From: Prionace glauca
Taxonomy: Eukaryota > Chordata > Chondrichthyes > Carcharhiniformes > Carcharhinidae
DNA: 64,000 bases
Direction: 5' to 3'
NCBI GenBank assembly: GCA_037974335.1
Contig: CM075760.1
Coordinates: 46,148,138 to 46,212,137, forward strand
This document shows positions 32,960-44,500 of the stretch, piece by piece. The translations under genes and the position numbers were made by a program. A model generated the notes under the pieces. It had not been told where the DNA came from and ran no database searches. It saw only the letters and a program-made list of their open reading frames with translations. Each line of letters begins with the position of its first letter. The first letter of the stretch is position 1.

Positions 32960-33830
32960 AGTCTCTCTGACGTATGTGAGATGGAAAGTGTGTGAGAGGG
33001 TGTTTGGGTGTGTGTTTGATAGAGAGAGAGGGTGAATGTGTGTGTGAAGGTACCTGTGTGTGACAGACTGTGTTTGCGCATGTGTGAGACAGTGGGCTGC
33101 GTTTGCAAGAGGGGACAGTGTGCCTATTGGAAAGCAAAATAAACTGTTCATGTGTGTGTGGAAGTGTGCATGGGATTGTGTGTGAGAGAGAAAGATGTGT
33201 GCAATGTGTGTGGGTGACAGAAGCAAAGTGTGTGTGTGTCAGAGAATGTTTGCACGAGACTGTGCTTATGTGAGAGACTGTGTCTGCGTATACGCTAGAG
33301 TTTGTGCATAGGTCTATGTTTGTGAGAGAGTGTGAGAGAGCTAGTGTGGGAGCAAGAATGTACAGGTGTGAGATAGTGTGTGCATCAGAGATAGAAATAT
33401 ATGTGTGTGTGTGAGAGAGAGAGAGACAGATGCGAGTGCAAGAGGAATTGTGAGAAAGTGTGTGTGAATAAATGTGAGACAACTTGAGCGTGTGTGACAG
33501 AGTGTGGGAGAGAGATTGCGTGTGTGAGAGCATGAGACTATGCTTATGTGTGTGTGTGTGTCTGCGTGTAAGAGAGAATGTGTGTGGAGATGTGTGCGTG
33601 TGAGTGTTTTTGTGTATGAGATGTGAGAGACTGATTGAGAGAGTGAGAGTATGTCTGGATTTGTATTTGAGACAGAGTATGTAGGCCGTGAGAGAAAGAG
33701 AATGTGTGTGAGATATCGTATGAGAGAGAAAGTAAGTGTGCGTGTGTATGTGTGAGAGAATATGAGCGTCTCTCTGTGTGTATTTATGTGTGTGAGAGTG
33801 TGTGATGTGTGTAAGTCTCTATCTGGCTGA
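32960..33830 (+). repeat. GTGTGAGAGA-rich simple repeat
   Basis: About 0.9 kb of degenerate gtgtgtgagagagtgtgtg sequence. Open frames on the minus strand rich in SHTHTLS are artefacts of it. Confidence 0.95.
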
Positions 33831-34019
33831 TTCAGTCTGGAAAAGCACCCTCACTCCACACACACTCACCCACTCGCACAGTAAGTGGGAGTGACAAACG
33901 AGCACAATACGGACTGTGGGGCACGGGTTGGAAAAACATTTAAATATTTCACAAGTCAGTCACAATTAAATAATTTCCTCTTTCCTCAATGAGAGAAACT
34001 TGTAAATCCTCACGGAATC

Positions 34020-34420
34020 TGACACAATCCAGGGCAAAGCCACCCACAAGATTACCCGGCCCCTCATTCACCCTGTTCACTCTCTCCATCACTAACAGGC
34101 AGTGTCAGCACTGTGTGTATTATATACAACATGCACTGCAGCAATTCACCAAGGCTCCATAGATTACACTGTCCAAACCCGCTGCCTTTACATCCTAACA
34201 GGACAAGGGCAGCAGCCACATCTGAAACATTATAACCTGTAAGCTTCCCTCCAAAACACACACCATCCTGACCTGAAACAATTTCTCAATTCATTCATAA
34301 TCGCTGGGTCAAAATCCTGGAACTCCCTGCCTAACAGCAGGGCGGATGCCTGCAGCATATGGACTGCAGTTGTTCAAGGATGCTTCATATCAATACTTTG
34401 TGAAGGAACAATTAGATTAA
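34020..34420 (+). repeat. Dispersed elasmobranch repeat
   Basis: Carries the phrases caattcaccaaggctccata, tgggtcaaaatcctggaact and ctgcctaacagcagggcgga. Relatives occur at 44100-44340 and 52900-53240 (same orientation) and about 735-830 (opposite). It is probably the 3' end of a non-LTR element. Confidence 0.75.
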
Positions 34421-37400
34421 AAATTCTGGCCTAGCAAATGTCTCTAAAATGCCTTTAGAAGATTAAAAATAATATGCAAGTGAATTTGACCCTTCAACTG
34501 TCAAACTAAACAGTTCAGGGGCTGCTGTATTACGGAGCACAATATAGTAAATCTCACTTTGTATTTGTTCATCGAACATTCCCAAGGCCGGTACATCACT
34601 GCTTAAAAATCACCCAATTCTCCCTCTAAAGTCTGATGTTTCTGCTTCTCTGATAGACACAATATGCTTCAGGGACTTAATTTCTGAGACACCGAGTCAA
34701 ACAGTCACATTTCCCACAGATACAAGTGCGTTGAAGAAATAAATCAAATTTCACTTCTTGCAGGACAGGAGAAGGAATCAAAAGATTTATAACCAGTCAG
34801 GGAGATTCCTGGTCCCAACACAGTGACCATACGCCCAGAAACAGAACAGACACAAACAGTTCAACAGTCGAGTTCCCAGCAGAAAGATCTGTTCAATCTG
34901 TCAATTTCAAACTGTTGGATTCTCATTGATCAATAGTCAAGTTACAACAGAAAATCAATAACCTATTTTAAATTAAACGGGTATTCATTTCAGAACTCAT
35001 CTCGACTTTTAATTATTTCTCTCTGCCTGTATCACTTCGCGAAAATTGTGTAAAAATGTAATTTCGCTGAAAATGAGCAAAAATAACAGATTCAGGACAG
35101 TTGAATGTCCCTATTAGAGATACAGTGACACAGTAACAGTTCAATGTCCCTAACAGAGATACAGTGACACACTAAGAATTAAACAAACCGGGAAATATTT
35201 ACATTGAAAATCGTTACCTGATTGGATCTAATTTCTTAATTAAATGTAATCAACAAAATTATCAAGGCAAAACAATTTATCGAGCCGAGCACAGCTGAGT
35301 AAAGAAATGTTTTGTTTTTGAATTCATTTTGATACAATTAAATATTCTCTAAGACTGATGATATTTTGCACGCTAGTGCAATATTCAAGGTCTTTTGTTT
35401 TAAATTAATCAGCGTTAATATTACATTTTAAGTTATTGTTAATTGTCAGTTAGTTCTCCTGTCAGCTGATATGTTCTCTGTAATAAAATGAGTTTTCAAT
35501 CATTCAAAACGTGCTTCTGTCCCCAACATTGTTAAATAATTAGGTTACAATTAAATCTCAATGTTAAACTATAATTTCAAATTACTGAATGGAAACATTC
35601 AAACATCTGTCATTCATTTACTTAAATCTAATCACATTGTAATATTTTACTTTTTCACTTTTACTACAAATATCTTATTACAACGAACAAACGAGTTAAA
35701 AATGCAGATTTCTGACTTTGTCCAGACTGTAACGGCCTGGCCGTTTGAAATCAATAATACTGCTTCCTAGATTTAATAATTTAGACCACCCTTATAACAA
35801 CTTCATTACTGAACACATTGTTTAATTAAAGAAGACCTGAATTAAACAGTGCAAACATAAAGACGATAATTGATTCAAATGCTCTGTAACGCTAAAAACA
35901 CGATGCAGAATATAAGTCTCAACCTTTTCTTCATTATAATATTTAATAAGAATTAAACATAAGCTTCAGTTAATATGAATTCCTCCATTCTGTCATTTAT
36001 TCTTCCATTCTGTCATTTATTCTGTGTTTAACATTAATGGGAGACATGATGTTATTAAGTGCTGAGCTAATATTATTTTTATAGTATTTATAATATCATA
36101 TTATTTTTCTATAAAGTAATCTTTTTGAATTTCAAGCATTTAATTGTCAGTCGGTAGCCAGTTTCTGTTGACACTTTACTACAATTCAAACACAATCATT
36201 TGAACAATTTTACTTGAGTGTCAGCGAATTTCATCTGTCAGAAAACTGTGTTCAGTCTGTCAAATTTTTATAAACTGTTTGATTCTAATTGATCAAAGGT
36301 CAAATTACAACAGTGAAAAAATCAACAAACATTTTAAATTAACCTGATGTTCATTTTAAAACTCCCTTTGCCTTTTAACTATTTCTCCCTGACTGTCTCA
36401 AATCACAAAAACTGGGCAATTATTTTACTGAAAATGAGGACTTCGAATATAACAGATTCAGGGCAGTGTAATGTCCCTAACAGAGGTACAGTGAATTGTA
36501 ATTCATGTTTTATTTTAATATGTAACCATTAGTTAACATGAATAAAATGCCCTAACATATATTTATTTTATTTTCCGAAACTTTTCTGCTTTATCCCTAC
36601 AAAAATATTCAAAGGCAATTTTATTTTCATTTAGCCAGAACTGCTCAGTTTCACTGAGCGTAAACAATGTAAAAACAATTGAGGAACACTAAACAATTTC
36701 ACAAATTTTGAGATGCGATAAGTAATTAATTATCTCGGTATCTAATTTAAAAAAATACTCAGAACGGATAATCTGGATCCAATTGCATAGAAAAAAAATT
36801 AATAATCGGATACAAAAATTTCCAAAAAGGAAATTATTCTGCAAAACTCGTATTCCAGTAAATGCGAACTTAATCTGGGATATACCGATTAATGCAAAGT
36901 ATCTTGTTCAACTGAGCACGGCTGTGAAAACAGCAGGTTATCATTGAAATAGCTTCTGAATTGTCACAAAATATTTCCAGTCTGGAAAATGTTCTGGTCA
37001 TGTTAATTGTGTGAAATACACAACAGAACTATTAAAGGGGATTATTGCTAAATTATTAATATAAAATACTCTGTGGTGAATATGGAATTAAATTACTGAA
37101 TAATAATTCTTTGATTTATATTAATTTTACTATTAACCTTGTAAATGAGAAGTTTGTGATTGCAGCAAAGACTAAGTGTCCGAATGAGCGTTGTAAGTCA
37201 TGACTCACTTGAATTTGTAAGCGTTATTTAAAATTTATAAAAATGCTGCGATATCTTTTAGGTGTTCTTTCCCCCCAACCTGCTTGCTTTCTCCCTACAA
37301 GGATTTTCAAACTCAAAGATTGTTTCTGTTCAACCAGAAAACATCTAAACTCTCAACGGCACCGTTATACACTATTTAAACAACACAGAAATAATGCCAC

Positions 37401-38640
37401 AAAGCCAAACTATAGCACAAATTTTAAACATTCACAGTGACTGCACCATAGAATCTCCTCAGCAGAAACACAACAAAACACATCAATGAGGGAATGAATC
37501 CGTTTCACAGAAAAACAGATCAATTATCCATTCAACAGAATCAAATATAACATTGCAAAAAAAACCTCAATATCGAATCTAGCAAACTAGCTCTTAACCA
37601 ATTATTAAACTAAACAGAAATCTAGAATAATAGCAATAGCATTGCGAGGAGGTGGAATTTGTCCAACAAATTAGCGTTGAAACTTTATCACATCTTATTC
37701 ACATTGGGTCATATTTCAAACATATTTAAACATTTGGATGGTAAAAGTTCCAGCCATCAAATGCCACCGAGATTAAACATTGCAGATACCCCAAAATCTG
37801 AATGCAGTGACAAACTATGTTCTGAATGAGTGGAGTAAGCCGATATCACTAAAGATTTTAAACATACAAATACAATAAAGCCTGCTTTATTTCTCCCTGC
37901 AGTCATGCATCAAGCAGTTGCGACCCGCAGAATGTTCATATTCAATCACAAAACGTGTAACAGCTCAGTGTCACTGAGTTCAAACAATGCAGAAACACCA
38001 AATTAATTCACAAATTTTACGTATTTAGAGTCATCCAGATTCATAATCTCCTCATCAGAGGAAAAAAAAACGCATCACTGAGAGACTGAACCCCGCTTCA
38101 TGCGGAAGCAGCTCAATTCTACAAACACTCTCAACAGAATCAAATATAACATTTACAGAAATGTTTAATGTAAATTCCAGCCAATTAGCCCATCACCAAA
38201 CTAATTCATGTTTAGAATAAGCAGAAAATATTGCACAGCAGCACCAGCATTGTGAGTGAGTGGAACATTTTCACTGGATAAATATAGAAATTTTAGATTG
38301 TTTTAAATTTTTGGTCCAAATTTCAAACACTTGTGCAGTAGATGGTACAAACCGCAGCCACTAGATGTCACCGAGATTAAACGCTGCAGAAACGCTGAAT
38401 TGTAAAACAGACATTCGGATTTTAAAGTAACCCAACCACACAATAACCTCAACAGATAAACGCAAAATCCCGACAATTTGGGATTGAATTCCTCAGCAGC
38501 ACCTATTGTCCAGAAAGAGCGGAATTCTAAAACCCCTTAGCAGCAAAATCACAGGAAACATTGTAACAATTCTCAACCGAGAATCCATCAAACTCACATT
38601 TATGTTACCATATGGATTATTAGTACAGATAAAAATATAA
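34420..38640 (-). other. AT-rich J-proximal part of the J-C1 intron
   Basis: About 4.2 kb of AT-rich sequence with no exon, tRNA or named repeat. Short phrases recur (gtccctaacagagatacagtg at about 35110, 35150 and 36470; ggacagttgaatgtccc variants), suggesting old internal duplication. Part of 37.4-38.6 kb also repeats loosely (caatgagggaatgaatccgt at 37480, cactgagagactgaaccccg at 38067), about 0.6 kb apart. An intronic enhancer would be expected somewhere in this intron, but none could be identified by eye. Confidence 0.5.
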
Positions 38641-38688
38641 AACAAAGACACATGTAAACCAGTTACTCAATAAGTGGATGGTTCTTAC

Positions 38689-38736
38689 CTGTCGTCACCG
38701 TCACCATGGTCCCTTGTCCCCAGTAGTCGAAGTAGT
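38689..38736 (-). CDS. IGHJ: Germline JH segment
   Basis: A 48-nt joining segment encoding (D)YFDYWGQGTMVTVTT, with the invariant WGQG motif of heavy-chain J regions. Its 3' end is a donor, CAG|gtaagaac; the leftover G completes the first codon of C1 as alanine. A 23-bp-spacer recombination signal abuts the 5' side. It is the only J in the cluster and shows no defect. Confidence 0.97.
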
Positions 38737-38775
38737 CACAGTGTCACATTCCGTAGGCTGTGTCATACAATAACC
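38737..38775 (-). promoter_or_regulatory. JH recombination signal, 23-bp spacer
   Basis: Nonamer GGTTATTGT (38775-38767), 23-bp spacer (38766-38744), heptamer CACTGTG (38743-38737) directly against J. The nonamer differs from GGTTTTTGT at one position. It is compatible only with the 12-bp signal 3' of D2. Confidence 0.95.
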
Positions 38776-39099
38776 GTCCCTGCACAAAATAGAGACAAAA
38801 TCACCATTATTTTAAATATTCACAAACCCAAGGAAAAGCAAAATCAATTAATGTTCATTAAATTATAATTGTATTTCTGGATATCATTTGACATTCATAA
38901 ATGACCTAAAGTTTTATATTTCACAGAGTGACACGTGAACATGTTGTTGAAAACACACATCGATAATTGAGTAATTATCAAGATTTTCCATGTTTATTCT
39001 TGTCATGTGGTCAGTGCTGGACATAAATAATACTGTACTGTGATTACAGTTGGGATTTAAAAGTGACACTAATCCAGTTTCAGTCAATCAGTGCTGAGG

Positions 39100-39168
39100 G
39101 TTTTTTGTATTGACAGTAACTGCTGTGCCATCCCAGTTATCACAGTGAGACACAGCATGACAAATACT
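39100..39168 (-). CDS. IGHD: Germline D2 segment with its two signals
   Basis: The D core, ATAACTGGGATGG, is at 39140-39128 (13 nt). The 5' signal is nonamer AGTATTTGT (39168-39160), 12-bp spacer, heptamer CACTGTG (39147-39141). The 3' signal is heptamer CACAGCA (39127-39121), 12-bp spacer, nonamer ACAAAAAAC (39108-39100). Both spacers are 12 bp, so D2 joins the 22-bp signal of D1 and the 23-bp signal of J. The last heptamer base pair deviates from CACAGTG and may lower efficiency. Confidence 0.93.
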
Positions 39169-39477
39169 GAGGCGGACTGTTAACTGTAAAATACAGACAG
39201 TTAATTTCACTGCTATTTCAAAAGCCTGTTTCCAACTCGTTAAGGGTGACTCAGTGAGATATTTCAATTTTTACTGGTCATGATATTGATAAAGGGGGTT
39301 AGAAACTTTTACACTCTCTGTGCACATTCAGCGTGTAAATCAATAACAATAAAATTGAAGCATTTTACATCTTAAAAAAAAACAATGCTGTTTCTAAGTA
39401 TTATTTTGTTGAAGCCTCATTTACTTTGGCATTCGGCAATGGCATTGGTCACAAAGTTAAGCAACGTCCTTTTCTGA

Positions 39478-39559
39478 GGTTTTTGTATGAGGATGGCGCT
39501 TTTCTCAGCACTGTGATCCACTGCTGTATATCACAGTGACACACACCCATACAAAAACT
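39478..39559 (-). CDS. IGHD: Germline D1 segment with its two signals
   Basis: The D core, ATATACAGCAGTGGAT, is at 39531-39516 (16 nt). The 5' signal is nonamer AGTTTTTGT (39559-39551), 12-bp spacer, heptamer CACTGTG (39538-39532). The 3' signal is heptamer CACAGTG (39515-39509), 22-bp spacer, nonamer ACAAAAACC (39486-39478). The asymmetric 12/22 arrangement lets D1 accept V (23) on its 5' side and D2 (12) on its 3' side. Both heptamers and the 3' nonamer match consensus. Confidence 0.95.
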
Positions 39560-39905
39560 GCACTCACTCTGTTCAGTACTGCTGTTCAATATTCACTTCA
39601 AATGGACTATTAGTTTTGCTCTAATGTAAAATGTAGGCAACTGTTTATATAACACAATCTATCATAAATATTAAACAGAGTCATATATCGTGTGTGGTAC
39701 TTGCCGACAGTACAATGAATAGAAAGTCAGTGAAAAGCTCACCAGTTATATCGGTGAGATTGGGAAGATTTACTGTTAAATGCTTTCTGTGTTACTTTTT
39801 TTTAACACGATTATAGTTTGTTTGTGACCACCCTCGATCATATTGCATTTAAAACAGATACTGACCTTCAGATTATGATGGAAGTTGCGGAACCCCCTCC
39901 CGGGC
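39560..39905 (-). other. V-D1 interval
   Basis: About 350 bp of spacer between the V and D1 signals, without other features. The D1-D2 and D2-J intervals are about 310 and 325 bp, so the segments are evenly spaced, as usual in shark clusters. Confidence 0.7.
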
Positions 39906-39944
39906 TGTTCTTGTCCGGGTGCAGCCCTGGATCCTCTCGCTGTG
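39906..39944 (-). promoter_or_regulatory. VH recombination signal, 23-bp spacer
   Basis: Heptamer CACAGCG (39944-39938), 23-bp spacer (39937-39915), nonamer ACAAGAACA (39914-39906). The heptamer departs from consensus at one base near the spacer, and the nonamer at two. The first three heptamer bases (CAC) are intact. Confidence 0.93.
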
Positions 39945-40428
39945 GTCTCTTGCACAGTAATAGATGGCCGTGTCTTCAATCTTCAGGCTCGTCATGTCCA
40001 AAGAGAAGATGTTGTTTGAAGTGTCTTTGGACGCAGTAAATCGACCCTGAATTGACGGCGCGTAGTAGCTGTAGCCGGAGCTATAGTAGCTAACCAGCCA
40101 CTCCAGGCCCTGTCCGGGAACCTGTCGGATCCAACCCATGTAGTAGCTGCCAAGATCGAACCCGCTGGTTTTACAGGTCAGTCTCAGGGAGCCCCCGGGA
40201 CGCCCGGTCGCTGCCTCTGGCTGGGTCAACACAACATCCGACTGGACACCTGTAAAAATAGATCAAAAACACCAGGGATTAATCTTAGTGAAATGATTGC
40301 TGACTCTGGAACATTCCAGAGATAGACTAACACTGAGACAGTAACAGTGAGAGACTTGAACAATAATAAAAAAAATACTCACCAGATAAGAAAGTCAGCA
40401 ACAAACTGAGAGAAATGGCCGACCTCAT
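39945..40428 (-). CDS. IGHV: Germline VH gene (leader and V exon)
   Basis: Leader exon 40428-40383 ([15 protein letters not shown], donor gtgagt) and V exon 40249-39945 (acceptor ctatttttacag). The leader-V join gives GVQS, and the mature chain starts [15 protein letters not shown]. Landmarks are FR1 LRLTC, CDR1 [12 protein letters not shown]2 [17 protein letters not shown]2 [11 protein letters not shown]3 [14 protein letters not shown] and the end [12 protein letters not shown]. Both invariant Cys and the FR2 Trp are present. The frame is open to the heptamer, and V is not joined to D. All four AGCT tetramers of the exon fall in CDR1 and CDR2. It appears fully functional. Confidence 0.97.
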
Positions 40429-40515
40429 CTTTCTGGTGATTTGGGGGAAATGGTTGTGTCAGGAACTCAGTGAACAAACCAGCTCCCGGACTGTTGGATT
40501 CCGGTCCCAGTGAGC

Positions 40516-40529
40516 GGTATTTAAATACC
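40516..40529 (-). promoter_or_regulatory. VH TATA box inside a 14-bp palindrome
   Basis: ggtatttaaatacc is a perfect palindrome about 90 nt upstream of the leader ATG and is the only TATA-like element there. No octamer (ATTTGCAT/ATGCAAAT) was found within 250 bp upstream, unlike typical mammalian VH promoters. Confidence 0.75.
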
Positions 40530-40548
40530 CGGCAGAAGGGGGCGGCTT

Positions 40549-40592
40549 TCCAGGCGCCGCCTGTTGATTCCCTGCTGGAGGCGGCGCCTGGA
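40549..40592. promoter_or_regulatory. GC-rich perfect inverted repeat upstream of VH
   Basis: Arms tccaggcgccgcc (40549-40561) and ggcggcgcctgga (40580-40592) pair perfectly over 13 bp around an 18-nt loop. It lies 20 bp upstream of the TATA palindrome in otherwise AT-rich DNA. It is either a dimeric transcription-factor site (each arm contains ggcgcc) or a cruciform-prone element. Confidence 0.8.
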
Positions 40593-40599
40593 TCCACGT

Positions 40600-41090
40600 C
40601 CCACCTTCCACACCCCCAACAGAATGGACTCGGAGATTTACAATAGATTAATATTAAAATGGACATTTTATCTGTATCGGGATATTTGTTTGGCTGAAAT
40701 GTTCATTGTATTGTCCCCATTATTTCTGATGGTGATGTTACAGTTCATCATTTATTTATTTAAATAAGTAATTCCATTGTAAAAATGGTGATTTTATTAT
40801 CACACCCCAACAAGAAAATAAATCTGAAAATGATGAAATAACATTTTGGAACATGAGACAATTTTGCAACAATTCCGTGTCTCTGCCACATTATAATAAT
40901 AAAGCACACTTTATCAGAAGAAATACCATCGATTTCTGCAACTCAATGTGTAGGATATACAAAGTGATTCTATTTACAGTTTGGTGGCTTTCGCTGTACA
41001 AATTGGGTTTGGAGATGAGAAGAAACTCTCACACAATACAATGTTTCTCCTTATATTTGACAAACTGCCCCAATCTCGAAGACAGGCCTT
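40600..41090. other. Upstream of VH; nothing recognised
   Basis: AT-rich sequence without octamer, repeat or gene. Confidence 0.4.
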
Positions 41091-42480
41091 TGAAAATAAT
41101 GAGAATCCCAACCTCCTGATAATTAAATAGTGAGTTGACAGAGAAACATAAAATTAAATTGATTTTTGATGGAGAAGTTAATGAATCGGAACTGAGATCA
41201 TTAAAGTTCTCCTTCAGCATCCAGGTCATTACAGCTCACTGTATTGGTCACCGGCTGTCTAACATACACTGGTATTGGGAATACAGGATATCAGAGCTTT
41301 GCGGCATATTGCACAATATCACAAGAATAAATGGTTTATCTTCCATTGAATCAGGTTATGAACTGATCATTTCTCCACTCATTGGCAGCTATGAGAGGAA
41401 CTCTTCAATAACAGAAATCAGATTATACTGTACAATAGAACACGGTGCTAATCAGGTACAAGACACGCTGCTGTTTCAATAGGGTGCAGAACTTTCAGAA
41501 TATTCCAGGAATCCCCGGTTTTCATGTCAGTTTTATGATGTTGTTTTAATATTATTTCATATCATTGCACCGATTTCACTTCACTGGGGAACTGGGCCCA
41601 TCAACATCTCTCTCTCTCATTTCATGAAGTGATTAATAAACAGACTTTAATTATTGGAATGAAATTTACTCGGAAACTATACAAATGAAAAAAATCATCC
41701 GGTCGCTTTATTGTTTTGCGATACTATTTACTCAGATAATGAACAGGACACTGATATTTGATTAGAATGATTACGATTTAAAATGTGTCTTTCTTGTGGG
41801 AATGAAACATTTACTGTTTAAATGTCTGAATCCCATTTTGTCCATTCAGCTTCACGCTAATCTGTCCCACACAGTATTTGGCAGCAATCCAGGCTGCTGT
41901 CAAATGCTCAAAGTTATTGACAGGAAACATCTGGGGGTGTTTGTGCAGTAGATCAAAGATCAGTTTCATCAGCACTAACCGCTTGGCTCCAAGCCAACTT
42001 AAAACCCTGCATGTTGTCAGTAAGGTCTATTTATAAACAAATCTACCCAGCAACAGTACTGGAGGCACTTGAATTTTTGGAAATTATAAATCTAGATGAT
42101 GTTTTCCCATCTCTAAATAAAGGATTATTTTCCACCTTCTCTGGCACCCAATTAACAACAATGATGATTTTTCCAACACATCAGGATATTGTGATGGACG
42201 GACAGAAATAATCACAGGCAGACTGAAAAATGGCTCAGAGAGATGATACATGCTGTTATATTTGAGCATGCACATTTATATTTTATCTCCTTTTATCTTT
42301 CCATGGGATGTTTGTTTGGAAAGACCAACACTCTTTGCCTGTCCCAAATTCCCTTAAATTGACTGGTTTTCTTGGACACTTCTGTAGATATTAAAGCGTC
42401 AGCTATTTTGCTTTCAGTCTGCAGTTATATCCTTGTGAGACAATGTAGGGATGGCAGATTTCCTCCATTGGGGAATCAGA
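41090..42480 (-). repeat. VH upstream flank, tandem-duplication copy 1
   Basis: Homologous in the same orientation to about 50420-51800. Shared blocks include a ttggtcaccggctgtctaac-type phrase, cggcatattgcacaatatca and acaaatctacccagcaacag. The 115-codon open frame at 41135-41482 is not kept open in the other copy, so it is probably not a gene. V lies at the matching distance from both flanks. Confidence 0.85.
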
Positions 42481-43550
42481 GCGGTTCCAATGATCGCAAT
42501 TACTATCCATTCCAGATTTATCAATAGAATTCAAAATCTACCTGCGGGAATGGTCCGACATAAATCCCCGTCCTCACATCATTGCCCTGGGCCTCTGGAT
42601 CACTGGATCAATTAAAATAATTGATGTCACCATCTACACAAACAATAAATGTATGACTGTGTTGACACAGGAATGAATGACATTTGAATGATTGATGGAT
42701 GAATGATTGCTGGATTCCTGAATATTTTGATTGAGGGATTAGTGAATGGATTGGTGGATTCATTGATAAATGGGACTGAATGATGCTGTTCTACATTTCC
42801 ATATTTGTGTTTGACTACTTCATAAATTGAAACAACTCCTTTATTCAATGTGTGTCCATCAATCCTTCCAGAGTGTCTGGGTGAAATACATTTCTCGGGA
42901 GTTAGCAAGCTGATCCTCTTGAAGAGTAGGGGGAGATTTTCCTGCAGTTTGGAACGGTTCATTTCTCTGCTGATGCTGAATCTTCATATCCAGGACAGAA
43001 AGAGAGAGCATGATTTGGTTGAGGAGGAATGATTGTACTATATAAAATACTGGTTCTTTCATATATAACAAATCAATCAACAAACCCTCACCCAAATTAG
43101 TGAAGACAACAGGGTGAAAAGTAAATAAGATAGCAACAGAAATATTTGTGAAACTCACTGGAAAACTACAAGTGTAATATTATTTCCCAAAACAGTGTAA
43201 TAATGAATCGGAATTTAAAGATTCAGTAACTTCACATGAAGTACACGTTGTTCCATTTATATCATCACTTTGAAAACCATCACACACTCCAGCTATGTAC
43301 CAGGACATTCTGTATGATGAGGAGGTGATGACTTGTCAATGAAGCGCAGAGGCTGCTGGGTAGCTGTTCATGATCCTCGGTCTGAATTAATTCCATTCCC
43401 CACTGAAATTTGGGACAGATTTCATTCCTTGGTGTCAAAAAGCCAATGTGTTGTCAATAAATTTTAAAATCAATAAATTATATGAAGCAACGTACATATG
43501 AAGCAACGTACAAATTATATGAAACAACGTACAACGTATATATTGAATAG
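42480..43550. other. Intergenic
   Basis: Contains a degenerate gattgatggatgaatgattg simple repeat at about 42660-42780. No gene recognised. Confidence 0.5.
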
Positions 43551-44060
43551 AATGAAATGCCGAAAATAAACAGAAAATACTGGAGAATCTCAGTAACATC
43601 TGTGGAGACAGAATAGAGCCTTTGTTTCACATCTGGATGACCCTTCGGCAGAGTATTCCTGCTGCTTTGGAGAGATCATCATTGCTTCCTGCAATGTGTC
43701 AGGAAAGCTGCATAAATTTCCTGTGAGTTGAGAATAACAGAAATAATAGACACTATTTCCAGAAACACACAAGCTGCATCAATTCACAGAGTGATCCCAA
43801 ATATCATAACAAACTTCTTCACCCTAAACTAATCAACATCATAATCTCGAAATATATCCTAAAAAAATCCTAATCCCTATCCACCCACATCATTTCTCAA
43901 TGTCATCACCCTCTTCAATTTCCTCCAAATAAAAAAGATAACACTGACTCGAAACGTTGGCTTTATTCTCTCTCCACAGATGCTATCAGACCCGTTGAGA
44001 TTTTCCAGCATTCATTATTTTTGTTTCAACTTCCAGAATCTGCAGTCTTTTGCTTTTTTC
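43550..44060. repeat. Dispersed-repeat pieces in both orientations
   Basis: About 43560-43690 reads acagaaaatactggagaatctc ... and 43940-44050 reads ctcgaaacgttggctttatt ... gagattttccagcattcatt. These are opposite strands of one common repeat, with unique sequence between. A relative sits inside the VH pseudogene at about 48330-48480. Confidence 0.65.
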
Positions 44061-44099
44061 AAACTGATGAACATAATTGGTGAACTAATTGTTTATCTG

Positions 44100-44500
44100 T
44101 ATGAATTGATGATAACTGGGAAATTGAAATAACCCCGCCTGGAAATTCCTTTCCAAGTAACTCACTAACATCACTTGGGCCACTCCTTTACTTACGCTGC
44201 GTCGGAGTCCAGGAACACCCTCCCTAAGAGCACTGTTGGTGTGCCTACACTGCAGGTTCTGCAGCAATTGAATAAGGCGGCTCACCACCAGCTTACTGAA
44301 TGCAATTAGCAATGGGGAATAAATGGGGGCCTAGACAACGTCGCTTTCCTATCATAGAGTAATTTTAAATATACTCATCATTATATATGAATGAGATCTG
44401 GTGAATGGAATTATTAAATTGCAAATGGATGGTAATTCGTGAAAATAATTATTATCTTTTTGGACTTTTTTTTATATTCTCCTTATTCGGTCCAGTGTCA
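44100..44500 (+). repeat. Dispersed repeat within the duplicated V flank
   Basis: Carries ggttctgcagcaattgaata and gcggctcaccaccagcttac; it matches 53030-53400, including an adjacent non-repeat part (aaatggatggtaattcgtga versus aaatggatggcaattgatga). The V-flank duplication therefore extends at least to here. Confidence 0.75.

Noticed and set aside
32832-33533. 233-codon open frame on the minus strand (SHTHTLS-rich)
   Set aside because: Product of the GTGTGAGAGA simple repeat and an adjoining SINE.
41135-41482. 115-codon open frame upstream of VH
   Set aside because: The duplicated counterpart at 50.45-50.8 kb does not keep the frame, and no family features are visible.
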